Below are positions 16,924 to 24,840 of a DNA stretch of 64,000 nt, in pieces. This DNA is from Moraxella sp. VT-16-12. Its GTDB lineage: Bacteria; Pseudomonadota; Gammaproteobacteria; Pseudomonadales; Moraxellaceae. The stretch spans positions 124,001-188,000 of the forward strand of contig NZ_NKHK02000001.1 in NCBI RefSeq assembly GCF_002224245.2. Reading direction: 5' to 3'. How positions within the stretch are numbered: the stretch's first letter is position 1; every line of letters begins with the position of its first letter. The notes under the pieces were generated by a model, which saw nothing but the letters and a program-made list of their open reading frames with translations, was not told the DNA's origin and ran no database searches. The position numbers and the translations under genes are program-made.

Positions 16924-17811
16924 ATGAACAACACCGATAAACTCATTGCTTTGGGCGTCGTGTTTGCATGGGGCATTAACTTTATGTTTATGAAGTTTGC
17001 CTTAGATGACATCAGCCCTGCGGTGCTTGGTTGGCTAAGATTTACCTTTTTGTTGTTACCTGCTTTATTTTTATTAAAAAAGCCTCCTGTGGCGTGGCGA
17101 TGGTTGATTTTATATGGATTGACCATGAGCTTTGGGCAGTTTGGTTTTATGTTTTTGGCGTTGTCTATGGGTGTGCCAACAGGATTGTCTGCACTGGTAC
17201 ATCAAAGTCAGGTGTTTTTTACGGTGATGTTGGTGGTGGCGGTGTTTGGCGAGCGTATCCGTGCCAATCATTTGGCAGGTATGCTGATTGCAGGCGTGGG
17301 GCTGTTTTTGATTGGGGTGGGGCAGTACCAAGGGGGCATGGGTTTGACGGGGCTGTTTGTGGTGATGGCAGGGTCGCTGTCGTGGGCGGTGGGTAATTTG
17401 GTCATCAAAAAAATCAGCACCACTCAAACCATCATCAATCCCGTCTCGCTGGTGGTGTGGGGCAATGTTTCCACTTGGGTGGCGTTTGGTTTGCTTGCTT
17501 TTGGTTTGTATGGTGCAGATGGCATGCTTGCTCAGGTGGTTGGTTTGCAACCATTGGGCTGGCTAAGTGTGCTGTATTTGGCGTATGTGGCAAGTTTGCT
17601 TGGTTATGCAGGTTGGGGAGATTTGCTGGCTCGCTATCCTGCCAGTCAAGTTACGCCTTTGGCATTGTTGGTGCCTGTGGTGGCTCTTTTGACAGGTTAT
17701 GTCATGCTTGGTGAAAGACTTGGCACATGGCATTGGGTGGGGATTGTGATGGTGATGGCAGGGCTGATGGCACACGTTTTTGGACTGCGTGTGTTTGGTA
17801 TCAAAAAATAA
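16924..17811 (+). CDS. EamA-family (drug/metabolite) transporter
   Basis: Inner-membrane exporter of the DMT superfamily with ten hydrophobic segments arranged as two EamA repeats (about 6-140 and 150-290). Typical segments are VFAWGINFMFMKFALDD at the start, PAVLGWLRFTFLLLPALF and the second-repeat end LLVPVVALLTGYVMLGE. The pattern resembles EamA (YdeD-type) O-acetylserine/cysteine exporters, but the substrate cannot be read from sequence. ATAAGGA precedes the ATG at 16924. Confidence 0.88.
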   Translation: MNNTDKLIALGVVFAWGINFMFMKFALDDISPAVLGWLRFTFLLLPALFLLKKPPVAWRWLILYGLTMSFGQFGFMFLALSMGVPTGLSALVHQSQVFFTVMLVVAVFGERIRANHLAGMLIAGVGLFLIGVGQYQGGMGLTGLFVVMAGSLSWAVGNLVIKKISTTQTIINPVSLVVWGNVSTWVAFGLLAFGLYGADGMLAQVVGLQPLGWLSVLYLAYVASLLGYAGWGDLLARYPASQVTPLALLVPVVALLTGYVMLGERLGTWHWVGIVMVMAGLMAHVFGLRVFGIKK

Positions 17812-17812
17812 C

Positions 17813-17832
17813 AACGCCCATCAGGGCGTTTT
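17813..17832. terminator. Hairpin terminator between convergent genes
   Basis: AACGCCC and GGGCGTT pair around ATCA, followed by TT on the + strand and preceded by an A run. It lies between the EamA transporter and the small lipoprotein gene. Confidence 0.7.
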
Positions 17833-17834
17833 GG

Positions 17835-18029
17835 TTATTGGGCGGAAACGACATCTTTGGCAAACTGGGCAGGTTCACCGTCCTTAGTACCATCTTCGGT
17901 GGGATAAATGGTGTTGGGCTGTGTGGAAAAACTGCTTTGTTTGTTCATGATTTTATCGGCTGCGGTGGTCATGGTGTTGCAACCTGTCAAAGCGACAGTC
18001 ATCACGGTAAATAGAGCAAGGTGTTTCAT
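17835..18029 (-). CDS. Small lipoprotein, unknown function
   Basis: 64-residue protein: signal peptide with lipobox LTGC (Cys17), then a short polar region with no recognisable domain (ends AKDVVSAQ). I start it at the ATG at 18029, where the signal peptide begins (MKHLALFTVM). The longer frame from 18101 would put 24 unrelated residues before the signal. GAG sits upstream. Resembles entericidin-like small lipoproteins only in size. Confidence 0.65.
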   Translation of the reverse strand: MKHLALFTVMTVALTGCNTMTTAADKIMNKQSSFSTQPNTIYPTEDGTKDGEPAQFAKDVVSAQ

Positions 18030-18104
18030 TGGTATCTCGCGGTTGGTGAATTTGACTAAAATCATGCACAAATTATGCCAAAAACTAAACTGACAAACCA
18101 CACA

Positions 18105-18545
18105 TCAGCGAAATAACACCCCATTTATCACAAATGCCACGCTCCATAGACAAATCAGTCCCACATGAAGTCCCATCATTTTTAAGGTGCTGTCTGTATA
18201 AATGCCCGCGTGCAGATATTTGATGATACGAAAACGTGCGTGTAAAGCGGTCAGTACGGTCAAAGCTAGCCAAGTGAGTTTGCCATGAATGAGTGCGGTC
18301 AAAAACCCCATTGGTTCACCCCACATGGTTATCGGCATAATATCATTCATCATATAAATGCCTGTCAAAACCTGCACGCCAAGAGCGGCCATGCCAAGCG
18401 GTTCATAGCTTTTTTCAAATTTTAAAAAGCCATCTATGTCGTTTTGGCGGATAAAAGTCGGCATAAGGCGAATGAGCAAATATAAATGTCCACCCACCCA
18501 AATACTTGCCCCAAATAAATGTAATATCAAAGCAATTTGATGCAT
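18105..18545 (-). CDS. CopD-superfamily four-helix membrane protein
   Basis: 146-aa inner-membrane protein with four hydrophobic helices. The start (ALILHLFGASIWVGGHLYLL) and the later His residues (ALIHGKLTWLAL, LTALHARF, MGLHVGLICLW) match the CopD/DUF2269-like superfamily linked to copper transport or heme-type membrane proteins. The ATG at 18545 is preferred over a TTG at 18575. No copper genes are next to it, so a role in copper handling is weak. Confidence 0.68.
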   Translation of the reverse strand: MHQIALILHLFGASIWVGGHLYLLIRLMPTFIRQNDIDGFLKFEKSYEPLGMAALGVQVLTGIYMMNDIMPITMWGEPMGFLTALIHGKLTWLALTVLTALHARFRIIKYLHAGIYTDSTLKMMGLHVGLICLWSVAFVINGVLFR

Positions 18546-18596
18546 GGCTAATTCTCTTTGGCTTGCAATTAACAAAATGTACTAATTGTCTGAATG

Positions 18597-19445
18597 TTAT
18601 TTTTTACGTCCTTTTCTAAATACAAACGGGTCATCATAAAATTGTGGATTGTGATTATCCCAAAAATATGGCACGCCCAAAATCGGCAAAGGATTTAATT
18701 GCCTTGGTGTAACAGTATCTATCAAAAGTTTGTCCATTTCAATGGACAATTTGTTGTCTAATAGGGCAAGTTGTTTATCAATTGGTAAACCAAAAAATGG
18801 TGTGTCCATTTTTATTATCATTGTGTGGCTACATAAAGATTTATAAGGATTGATGAGCTGTTCTAAGAGTGCATGACCAAAAATAAATACTTTGGCTTTT
18901 TTGTGATGGGTGCTGTCATGATGGTTGTACCAATGGGAACGATGGTTAATTAAGCAGGTTTGCCAATCAAACTGGGTCAATGCTCTGCCAATCTCATCGC
19001 CAATGTCATCATCACTGACCACCAATATCGCCCCGTTTTCATCAAAGACAGTGATGGTGTCTCGTACTCGGTTGCGTTTATTGGCGGTGGTGTCATCATT
19101 GATGTGTGCCAGATGTTTGGCGTTTAGTAAGGCTTTGGTTTTGGGAAAGGCTTGCCAGATACACGCCCCAAACCAATCATGCAGATTGTCCCTTGTGGGG
19201 ATTTTTTGGTATTGACCGATATGAGCTTCATAGGCGGTGCCGTGTTCTAGGTCGTTTTGGTGGGTGAATGATAATGGCCGATTTTGGTGATTGACAAGCA
19301 TAATGCGACGACCATCAAAATACTTATTGAGCCAATGATATAAAGGCAACTTGCCACCATCAGCAAAGCTTGTATGAATGTTTTGAAGATGAAAAAGCCA
19401 AGGGGCGGATAAATCAATGCTGCGAAAATCTGATAAAAATGACAT
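18597..19445 (-). CDS. DUF3025 family protein
   Basis: 282-aa soluble protein. The conserved DUF3025 core is visible as IPTRDNLHDWFGACIWQAFP followed by KTKALLNAKH and RVRDTITVFDENGAI. The C-terminal region PRQLNPLPILGVPYFWDNH is also typical. No signal peptide or membrane segment is seen. Function of the family is unknown. Confidence 0.8.
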   Translation of the reverse strand: MSFLSDFRSIDLSAPWLFHLQNIHTSFADGGKLPLYHWLNKYFDGRRIMLVNHQNRPLSFTHQNDLEHGTAYEAHIGQYQKIPTRDNLHDWFGACIWQAFPKTKALLNAKHLAHINDDTTANKRNRVRDTITVFDENGAILVVSDDDIGDEIGRALTQFDWQTCLINHRSHWYNHHDSTHHKKAKVFIFGHALLEQLINPYKSLCSHTMIIKMDTPFFGLPIDKQLALLDNKLSIEMDKLLIDTVTPRQLNPLPILGVPYFWDNHNPQFYDDPFVFRKGRKK

Positions 19446-19495
19446 GGCGTGTGTCCAAATCAGCTATTTTATACCTTTTTAAACATCATGCCAAG

Positions 19496-20401
19496 TTAGC
19501 ACAATCGGTCTGCTTGACAGATGGTGTAGGCTAGGGTTAGTCCTTGTATGAGTGATGGGTAGGCATTAAGACCGTGGCTGTGGGCTTGATTTAGGGCAAA
19601 GTTTACATGGGCATTTGGCAGTTTATTGTGTAAAAATTGGTACAGAACATAAGCGTCAGCATCGGTCAGCGTGCTTGTTGGTGCATCAGGATTTCTGTGG
19701 TGTGCAGTCAGTTCCTGCTCACCTAGGGTGATGAGTATGCGGTTGATGTTGGGTGTGGGGCTAAAATTATCTTGATGTTGATAAATACTTTTGTGATTCC
19801 ACCAAATAGACGGGCTGGCGATGACATAGTTATCAAAACTCTTTGGGTGATTAAACAAAGCATATAACCCAAACAGCCCCCCATAAGAATGTCCCCAAAG
19901 CGTGCGATGATGAGCATTAATGCCAAAGTCTTTGTCCAAGCGTGGTGTCAGCTCATGTGTGATGAATTGATAAAAATGCTCTGCTCCCCCAAACATTGTC
20001 TGTTCGCCCTTGGGAGCAGGATAGGTATGTGATGGTGGCGTGTAGTCATGAGTGCGGTTTGGTATGTCAAATAGTCGCTTGGTGGTGTAGCCAATTCCCA
20101 CGACTAAAAAAGATTTTGGGTGGGCTTGGTTGGGTCTGCCGTGTAGCATTTGAGCGATGGATGACGAAGGAGCAAAAAAAGCATTGCCATCTAACACATA
20201 CACCACAGGATAGCCATTTTTGGGCTTTTTGCCGATGGTTGCCACTTGAACAAGATAATCTTTGTTTGTCCATGCAGAATGAATGATTTGTTCGTGGCTG
20301 TTTAATAAAGTGGCAGGTTGCCAATTTGCTGGTGTGTCCATTGTGGCACAACCTTGTAAGGCAAGAAAAATCAAGCTGGTGCTAAGTAGTTTTTTCATCA
20401 T
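19496..20401 (-). CDS. Periplasmic siderophore-type esterase (IroE/Fes-like alpha/beta hydrolase), lipoprotein
   Basis: Alpha/beta hydrolase of the putative esterase family (IroE, BesA, esterase D). Signal peptide with lipobox LQGC (Cys18). The nucleophile elbow is GHSYGG with Ser172, followed by ASPSIWW and a late His (QAHSHGLNAYP) that likely completes the triad. Members next to catecholate receptors hydrolyse the trilactone of enterobactin-type siderophores in the periplasm. It lies directly downstream of the FepA-type receptor gene. A hairpin between the two genes may lower its expression. Confidence 0.82.
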   Translation of the reverse strand: MMKKLLSTSLIFLALQGCATMDTPANWQPATLLNSHEQIIHSAWTNKDYLVQVATIGKKPKNGYPVVYVLDGNAFFAPSSSIAQMLHGRPNQAHPKSFLVVGIGYTTKRLFDIPNRTHDYTPPSHTYPAPKGEQTMFGGAEHFYQFITHELTPRLDKDFGINAHHRTLWGHSYGGLFGLYALFNHPKSFDNYVIASPSIWWNHKSIYQHQDNFSPTPNINRILITLGEQELTAHHRNPDAPTSTLTDADAYVLYQFLHNKLPNAHVNFALNQAHSHGLNAYPSLIQGLTLAYTICQADRLC

Positions 20402-20425
20402 GTGGTGTCTGTCAAGTTAAAAATG

Positions 20426-20448
20426 AAAAAGAGCGGAATAATCCGCCC
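20426..20448 (-). terminator. Terminator after the FepA-type receptor gene
   Basis: On the minus strand GGGCGGA and TCCGCTC pair around a short loop (one mismatch) and run into a T-rich tract. It sits between the receptor and the esterase gene. Confidence 0.65.
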
Positions 20449-20458
20449 TTGATAGTGC

Positions 20459-22750
20459 TTAAAATTCATATTTTAAGCTGGCAAAATAAGACCGTCCTGC
20501 TTCATTATAGGTTTGGCTGATGCGACTATCACGCAGTTTTTGTTTGTCAAACACATTGTTGATGCCGATACGTCCGCTAATATGGTCATTAAAGCGATAG
20601 CCAGTATTGACCGAAAATATTCCATAGCTTGGAATGTCTTTGTTGTGTAACAACCCATCTTTGGTGTGGTTTTCAATGTTGTTTTCAGCAAACTGACGAC
20701 TTTTTTGGCGACCGTATTGGGTATAAGTGGCGTTGATGTCCCAAAGGTCGCTGACATCGTAGCCAAACGTGGCATTCCATGTGTAGGTGGGAATGAGTGA
20801 TAAAGGATTGTTGGTACGTTTATCTACGGATTTTATCATGTAGGTTAGATTGTTGGTCAAGCGAATGCCACCATGTGTCCAAGTCAGATTGCCTTCCATG
20901 CCTTCCACCACGGCTTTGGGGATGTTTTCCCATTTTAGCAAGTTGTAGGTCATGTTGGTGGTTTTGCCATTAGCCCCAGTATAAGGGAGCGTACGACCGC
21001 CTTGTAAAGTTGTGCCAGCATTGATTTTATCTTTATAATCGCTATGAAAATACGTCAAACTGGCGTTGATATTGTCTTTTTTAAACTGAAAACCCAACTC
21101 ACTGTTAATGGCGGTTTCAGGTTTAAGATGGTCATTGCCTTGTAATACACACCATTGACCTGCTGGCACAAGCCCAATGGGGCAACCATTACCGCGAGTG
21201 CCAAGCAAATAACCAGGTGAGCTTTGATAGAGATTGGGGGCTTTGTACGCTTTTGCTATGCCTGCTTTGAGTGTCCAGTGTTCGTTTAGATGGTGGCTTA
21301 GGTTGATGGCAGGGCTGATGTTTGAGCCTGATTTATTGTGATGGTCATAGCGAAGGGCAAGCACAAGATGGGTATTGTTGGTCAGTTGTAGGTTATCTTC
21401 GGCATAGACAGACGTGATTTGTGAAGTCATTTTGCTTCTGTCGCCTGTTACAAAAGCGGGTGCATACAAGGCATTAGGGTCAGTACCTGTGGATGTGCCT
21501 TCGTCCATGTTGGCGTTTTCATGCAGTGTGTCTTTGACGTATTCTGCCCCAAGGGTGAGTTTTTGGGGAACGCCAAGTGTCATCGGTAGAATGCTCTCGC
21601 CATGCAGTCTTAGGGTGTTAAGTTTGCTGGTCTCAAAATCAGCGTTTCTAATCACGCCCTCAGGACCTCCTGCCAATCCTTCATCTAGGCGAGTGTTTTT
21701 GGTTTGGTCATATTGAGCGGTCAATCGGCTTTCGCCCCATGCGTAAGTGCCTTCATGGGTGAGTGAATGGCTGTTTCTGTGCATGATGTTGGTTTCTGTG
21801 CCGATTAGGCGGTTAAGTAGGGCGTTGCTATTTAAAATCCCTGCTGATGAATTGGTGGAGTTGGATGTGGCATCACGGTTGGAGTGTTGTGTGTCGCCTG
21901 AGTATTTATTACCTTGGCGACCATAGCTACTATCAAAGGTTAGGCTGTGATGTGGGTTGATTTGATAAGCAAGCCTGACCCCCACATCTTTATTTTCAAC
22001 ACCTTCACGCCCTGCTGCACGAGCCAAATGGGTGGTGCCATTGGCATTATAATAAGGTACCAAGGGATTGATGTCAGTAGCGTCCATGTCAGTTTTATTG
22101 AAACTGCCATAAAGCCTAAAACCTAATGTGTCAGGGATAATCGCCCCACTGATGTTGGCACTGATGCGATGACTGTCGCCTTCTTTGCTATTTTCAGGTT
22201 GGTTGGTGTAAATCTCTGCTGAGCCTGTCAGCTCATTGCTGACTTTTTTGGTGATGATGTTTACCACGCCACCCATTGCTCCGTTGCCATAACGAGCGGC
22301 GGACGGACCTCTCATGACTTCTATTTTTTCAATGGCGTTGGCAGGTATCCATTGCAAGTCGCCACGAGTATCACGCTCACCACGCCAGCCATATCTTACT
22401 GAATTGCGTGAAGTGATGGGTTTGCCATCCACCAGTATGAGCGTGTTTTCAGGTCCCATGCCACGAATGTCAATTTGGCGGTTATTGCCACGCTGACCTG
22501 TGGCGGAGTTGCCTGTCAGATTGACCCCCGGCATTTTACGCACGATTTCTGAAATGTCGTTTTTAATGGGCGTACGCTCTAAGTCAGTCTCATTAATGGT
22601 AGATACGCCAAGCGACTGTTTGACTTGTCGTTCGGCGGTGGCAAATAAGGGGTCTAACACAACATGGGGTGTTTGGCTGTCAGCAACAGCATTCATGCTA
22701 AGTACGCTTAGTACACATAGGGGCAGAAGTTTTGGTTGAAATACAGACAT
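20459..22750 (-). CDS. fepA: TonB-dependent catecholate siderophore receptor (FepA/PfeA/IroN family)
   Basis: Outer-membrane gated barrel that imports ferric enterobactin-type siderophores using TonB energy. Signal peptide about 1-23 (cut after AVADS or nearby). The plug domain covers about 45-185 and carries the FepA hallmark segments RGMGPENTLILVDGKP, TSRNSVRYGWRGERDTRGD and EVMRGPSAARYGNGAMGG. The barrel follows and ends in the C-terminal Phe (LKYEF). Length 763 aa is close to FepA. It is divergent from bioF, with a Fur-like AT-rich palindrome in between, and is followed by a matching esterase gene. Confidence 0.9.
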   Translation of the reverse strand: MSVFQPKLLPLCVLSVLSMNAVADSQTPHVVLDPLFATAERQVKQSLGVSTINETDLERTPIKNDISEIVRKMPGVNLTGNSATGQRGNNRQIDIRGMGPENTLILVDGKPITSRNSVRYGWRGERDTRGDLQWIPANAIEKIEVMRGPSAARYGNGAMGGVVNIITKKVSNELTGSAEIYTNQPENSKEGDSHRISANISGAIIPDTLGFRLYGSFNKTDMDATDINPLVPYYNANGTTHLARAAGREGVENKDVGVRLAYQINPHHSLTFDSSYGRQGNKYSGDTQHSNRDATSNSTNSSAGILNSNALLNRLIGTETNIMHRNSHSLTHEGTYAWGESRLTAQYDQTKNTRLDEGLAGGPEGVIRNADFETSKLNTLRLHGESILPMTLGVPQKLTLGAEYVKDTLHENANMDEGTSTGTDPNALYAPAFVTGDRSKMTSQITSVYAEDNLQLTNNTHLVLALRYDHHNKSGSNISPAINLSHHLNEHWTLKAGIAKAYKAPNLYQSSPGYLLGTRGNGCPIGLVPAGQWCVLQGNDHLKPETAINSELGFQFKKDNINASLTYFHSDYKDKINAGTTLQGGRTLPYTGANGKTTNMTYNLLKWENIPKAVVEGMEGNLTWTHGGIRLTNNLTYMIKSVDKRTNNPLSLIPTYTWNATFGYDVSDLWDINATYTQYGRQKSRQFAENNIENHTKDGLLHNKDIPSYGIFSVNTGYRFNDHISGRIGINNVFDKQKLRDSRISQTYNEAGRSYFASLKYEF

Positions 22751-22805
22751 GATTTACCCTAAACGATAAAAGAGTTACAATTATAAAATAAAAACAGCAA
22801 TCATG

Positions 22806-22842
22806 TAAATAATAATGATTTTTTATTAAGAATTATTATTAT
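22806..22842 (-). promoter_or_regulatory. Candidate Fur operator upstream of the siderophore receptor
   Basis: An inverted repeat, AATAATAAT at 22808-22816 and ATTATTATT at 22832-22840, lies about 60-90 bases before the receptor start. The 19-mer from 22808 agrees with the Fur consensus at roughly 11 of 19 positions by eye, so the match is moderate and the region is AT-rich. Confidence 0.35.
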
Positions 22843-22927
22843 AAAAATCGCCCCCATTTTATGATAAATGCTCTTGTCTTTTGGCGATATTTGCCCTAAC
22901 ATAGCCCCTTTTAAGGACAAAAAAGCA

Positions 22928-24070
22928 ATGGATAAATTTGCCCCCTATCACAAGCGACTGACTGCTTTGCATGATGCTGGCAATGTTCGCACTTTTCGTC
23001 AGCAGACGGCGTTATTAAATTTGTCTGGTAATGACTATTTGGGTTTGGCTTGTGCCAATCTGCAACATGAGTTTATCGCCACTTATCAAAACCACCCTGA
23101 TTTTTATTTTGGTTCGTCGTCATCACGGTTATTGACGGGCAATTTTACCGCTCATGATGAGTTAGAAGACACCCTACAAAAAGTCTATGGGCGTTCGGTG
23201 CTGATATTTAATAGTGGCTACCACATGAATGTTGGTATTTTGCCAGCATTGGCAGACGATAAAACGCTGATTTTGGCGGACAAATGGGTACACGCCAGCA
23301 TGATTGATGGGATTTTACTTGCCAAAGAGCGTGGGGCAAAGTTTTATCGCTATGCCCATCAAAATCTAGCCCAATTAAATCAGCTACTTGATAAACATCA
23401 TGCTCATTATCACCACATCATCATCATGACCGAAAGTGTGTTTAGTATGGATGGTGATGTTACGGATTTGTCAGCATTAGTGGCATTAAAACACCAATAC
23501 CCCAATGTGTCGCTATATGTGGACGAAGCTCATGGCGTGGGCGTGTTTGGCAGGCGTGGACTTGGCGTGAGTGAGCAGATGGGTGTGATGGATGACATTG
23601 ATTTTTTGGTGGGGACGTTTGGTAAGGCGTGGGCGAGTATGGGTGGTTTTATCGTCTGTGATGAGCTGATTAAAAAGCTACTCATCAATACCATGCGACC
23701 GCTTATTTTTAGTACCAATATGCCCCCTGTCAATGCCCTGTGGTCAAAGTTTATTTTTGATAAATCACTCAATTTGTACAACAAACGCCAAATACTGCTG
23801 GATAACGCCAGATATTTTATCAATAAAATCAAATCACTGGGCTATAAATGTCCATCAAACAGCCACATCATACCTATCATCATTGGTGATAATAAAAAAG
23901 CCATCAAACTGGCAGGTGCTTTGCAGGATAAGGGCTTTTATGTTTTGCCAATTCGCCCACCCACTGTGCCTGTGGGTACTGCTCGCATTCGGATATGTTT
24001 GACATCAGACATGACGGTGGGGCAGATTGATGCGTTTTGTGATGGACTGATGGAGCTGTCATGCCAATAA
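22928..24070 (+). CDS. bioF: 8-amino-7-oxononanoate synthase
   Basis: PLP enzyme that condenses pimeloyl-ACP with alanine in biotin synthesis. Alpha-oxoamine synthase motifs are present: NDYLGLA, FGSSSSRLLTGN, the cofactor Asp/His in VDEAHGVGVFGRRG, and the Schiff-base Lys in GTFGKAWASMGG. The start is placed at ATG 22928 (380 aa, MDKFAPYHK), with AAGGA at 22913-22917; a longer frame from 22868 adds 20 atypical residues. The end overlaps bioC by 10 bases. Confidence 0.94.
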   Translation: MDKFAPYHKRLTALHDAGNVRTFRQQTALLNLSGNDYLGLACANLQHEFIATYQNHPDFYFGSSSSRLLTGNFTAHDELEDTLQKVYGRSVLIFNSGYHMNVGILPALADDKTLILADKWVHASMIDGILLAKERGAKFYRYAHQNLAQLNQLLDKHHAHYHHIIIMTESVFSMDGDVTDLSALVALKHQYPNVSLYVDEAHGVGVFGRRGLGVSEQMGVMDDIDFLVGTFGKAWASMGGFIVCDELIKKLLINTMRPLIFSTNMPPVNALWSKFIFDKSLNLYNKRQILLDNARYFINKIKSLGYKCPSNSHIIPIIIGDNKKAIKLAGALQDKGFYVLPIRPPTVPVGTARIRICLTSDMTVGQIDAFCDGLMELSCQ

Positions 24071-24840
24071 ATACCAACATCAGCACCAAGCATATCGCTC
24101 ATCATTTTGCCAGCTCACACGCCACTTATGCAGATAATGCCACCGTACAAAACATCATCAGTAGCAAACTGGTGCAGATGGTCTGTGATTATGTGCCAAC
24201 TGCCTTAAATCGGGTGTTGGAGATTGGCTGTGGTGTGGGTAATTTAACTGACAAACTGTGCCAAAACCACGCCATCAATACGCTGTATCTTAATGATTTG
24301 TATGATAAAATCACCCAAAATCAGCCGCCGACTACTGCCAATGTACACTATCTTGTTGCCGATATTGAAACGATGGCTTTGCCTGATGAGCTGGATTTGG
24401 TGGTGTCTGGCTCATGTTTGCAATGGGTAAAAGATTTATCCTGCGTTTGCCAAAAAGTGCAACACGCCTTAGTGCCTGATGGGGTGTTTGCCTTTTCTAG
24501 CTTTGGGGTGGATAATTTTTATCAGATAAAACGGCTGACAGGGCAGGGGCTAGATTATCACACATTGGCACAGATTGGGCGGATGATACAAAGGGCAAAT
24601 CTGTCATTGGAGCAGCTTTGGGAGCGACAATACACGCTACATTTTGACCACCCCCATGCGGTGCTAAAACACATTCAAAACACAGGCGTGTCAGGGGCAG
24701 GGACAAATTTTCGCTGGAATAAAAGCCGTTTGCAACAGTTTTATCAACAATACCAACAGTTTGCCATCAAAGATGATGACAGGTGGCAATATCCTTTGAC
24801 TTATCATGCAATTTTTTGTGTGGCAAAAAACCAAAGCTAA
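24061..24840 (+). CDS. bioC: Malonyl-ACP O-methyltransferase
   Basis: SAM-dependent methyltransferase that caps malonyl-ACP so the fatty-acid enzymes can build the pimeloyl chain. Motif I is VLEIGCGVGNLT, followed by LYLNDLYD, VADIETMALP and the BioC-typical DLVVSGSCLQWVKDL. Length 259 aa fits. The ATG overlaps the end of bioF, indicating coupling. The stop codon abuts the stop of the convergent VWA gene with no spacer. BioH or another demethylating esterase is not in the window. Confidence 0.92.
   Translation: MPINTNISTKHIAHHFASSHATYADNATVQNIISSKLVQMVCDYVPTALNRVLEIGCGVGNLTDKLCQNHAINTLYLNDLYDKITQNQPPTTANVHYLVADIETMALPDELDLVVSGSCLQWVKDLSCVCQKVQHALVPDGVFAFSSFGVDNFYQIKRLTGQGLDYHTLAQIGRMIQRANLSLEQLWERQYTLHFDHPHAVLKHIQNTGVSGAGTNFRWNKSRLQQFYQQYQQFAIKDDDRWQYPLTYHAIFCVAKNQS

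Noticed and set aside
17110-17550. Long minus-strand open frame inside the EamA transporter gene
   Set aside because: Antisense to membrane segments; its His/Gln-rich composition is the mirror of hydrophobic coding.
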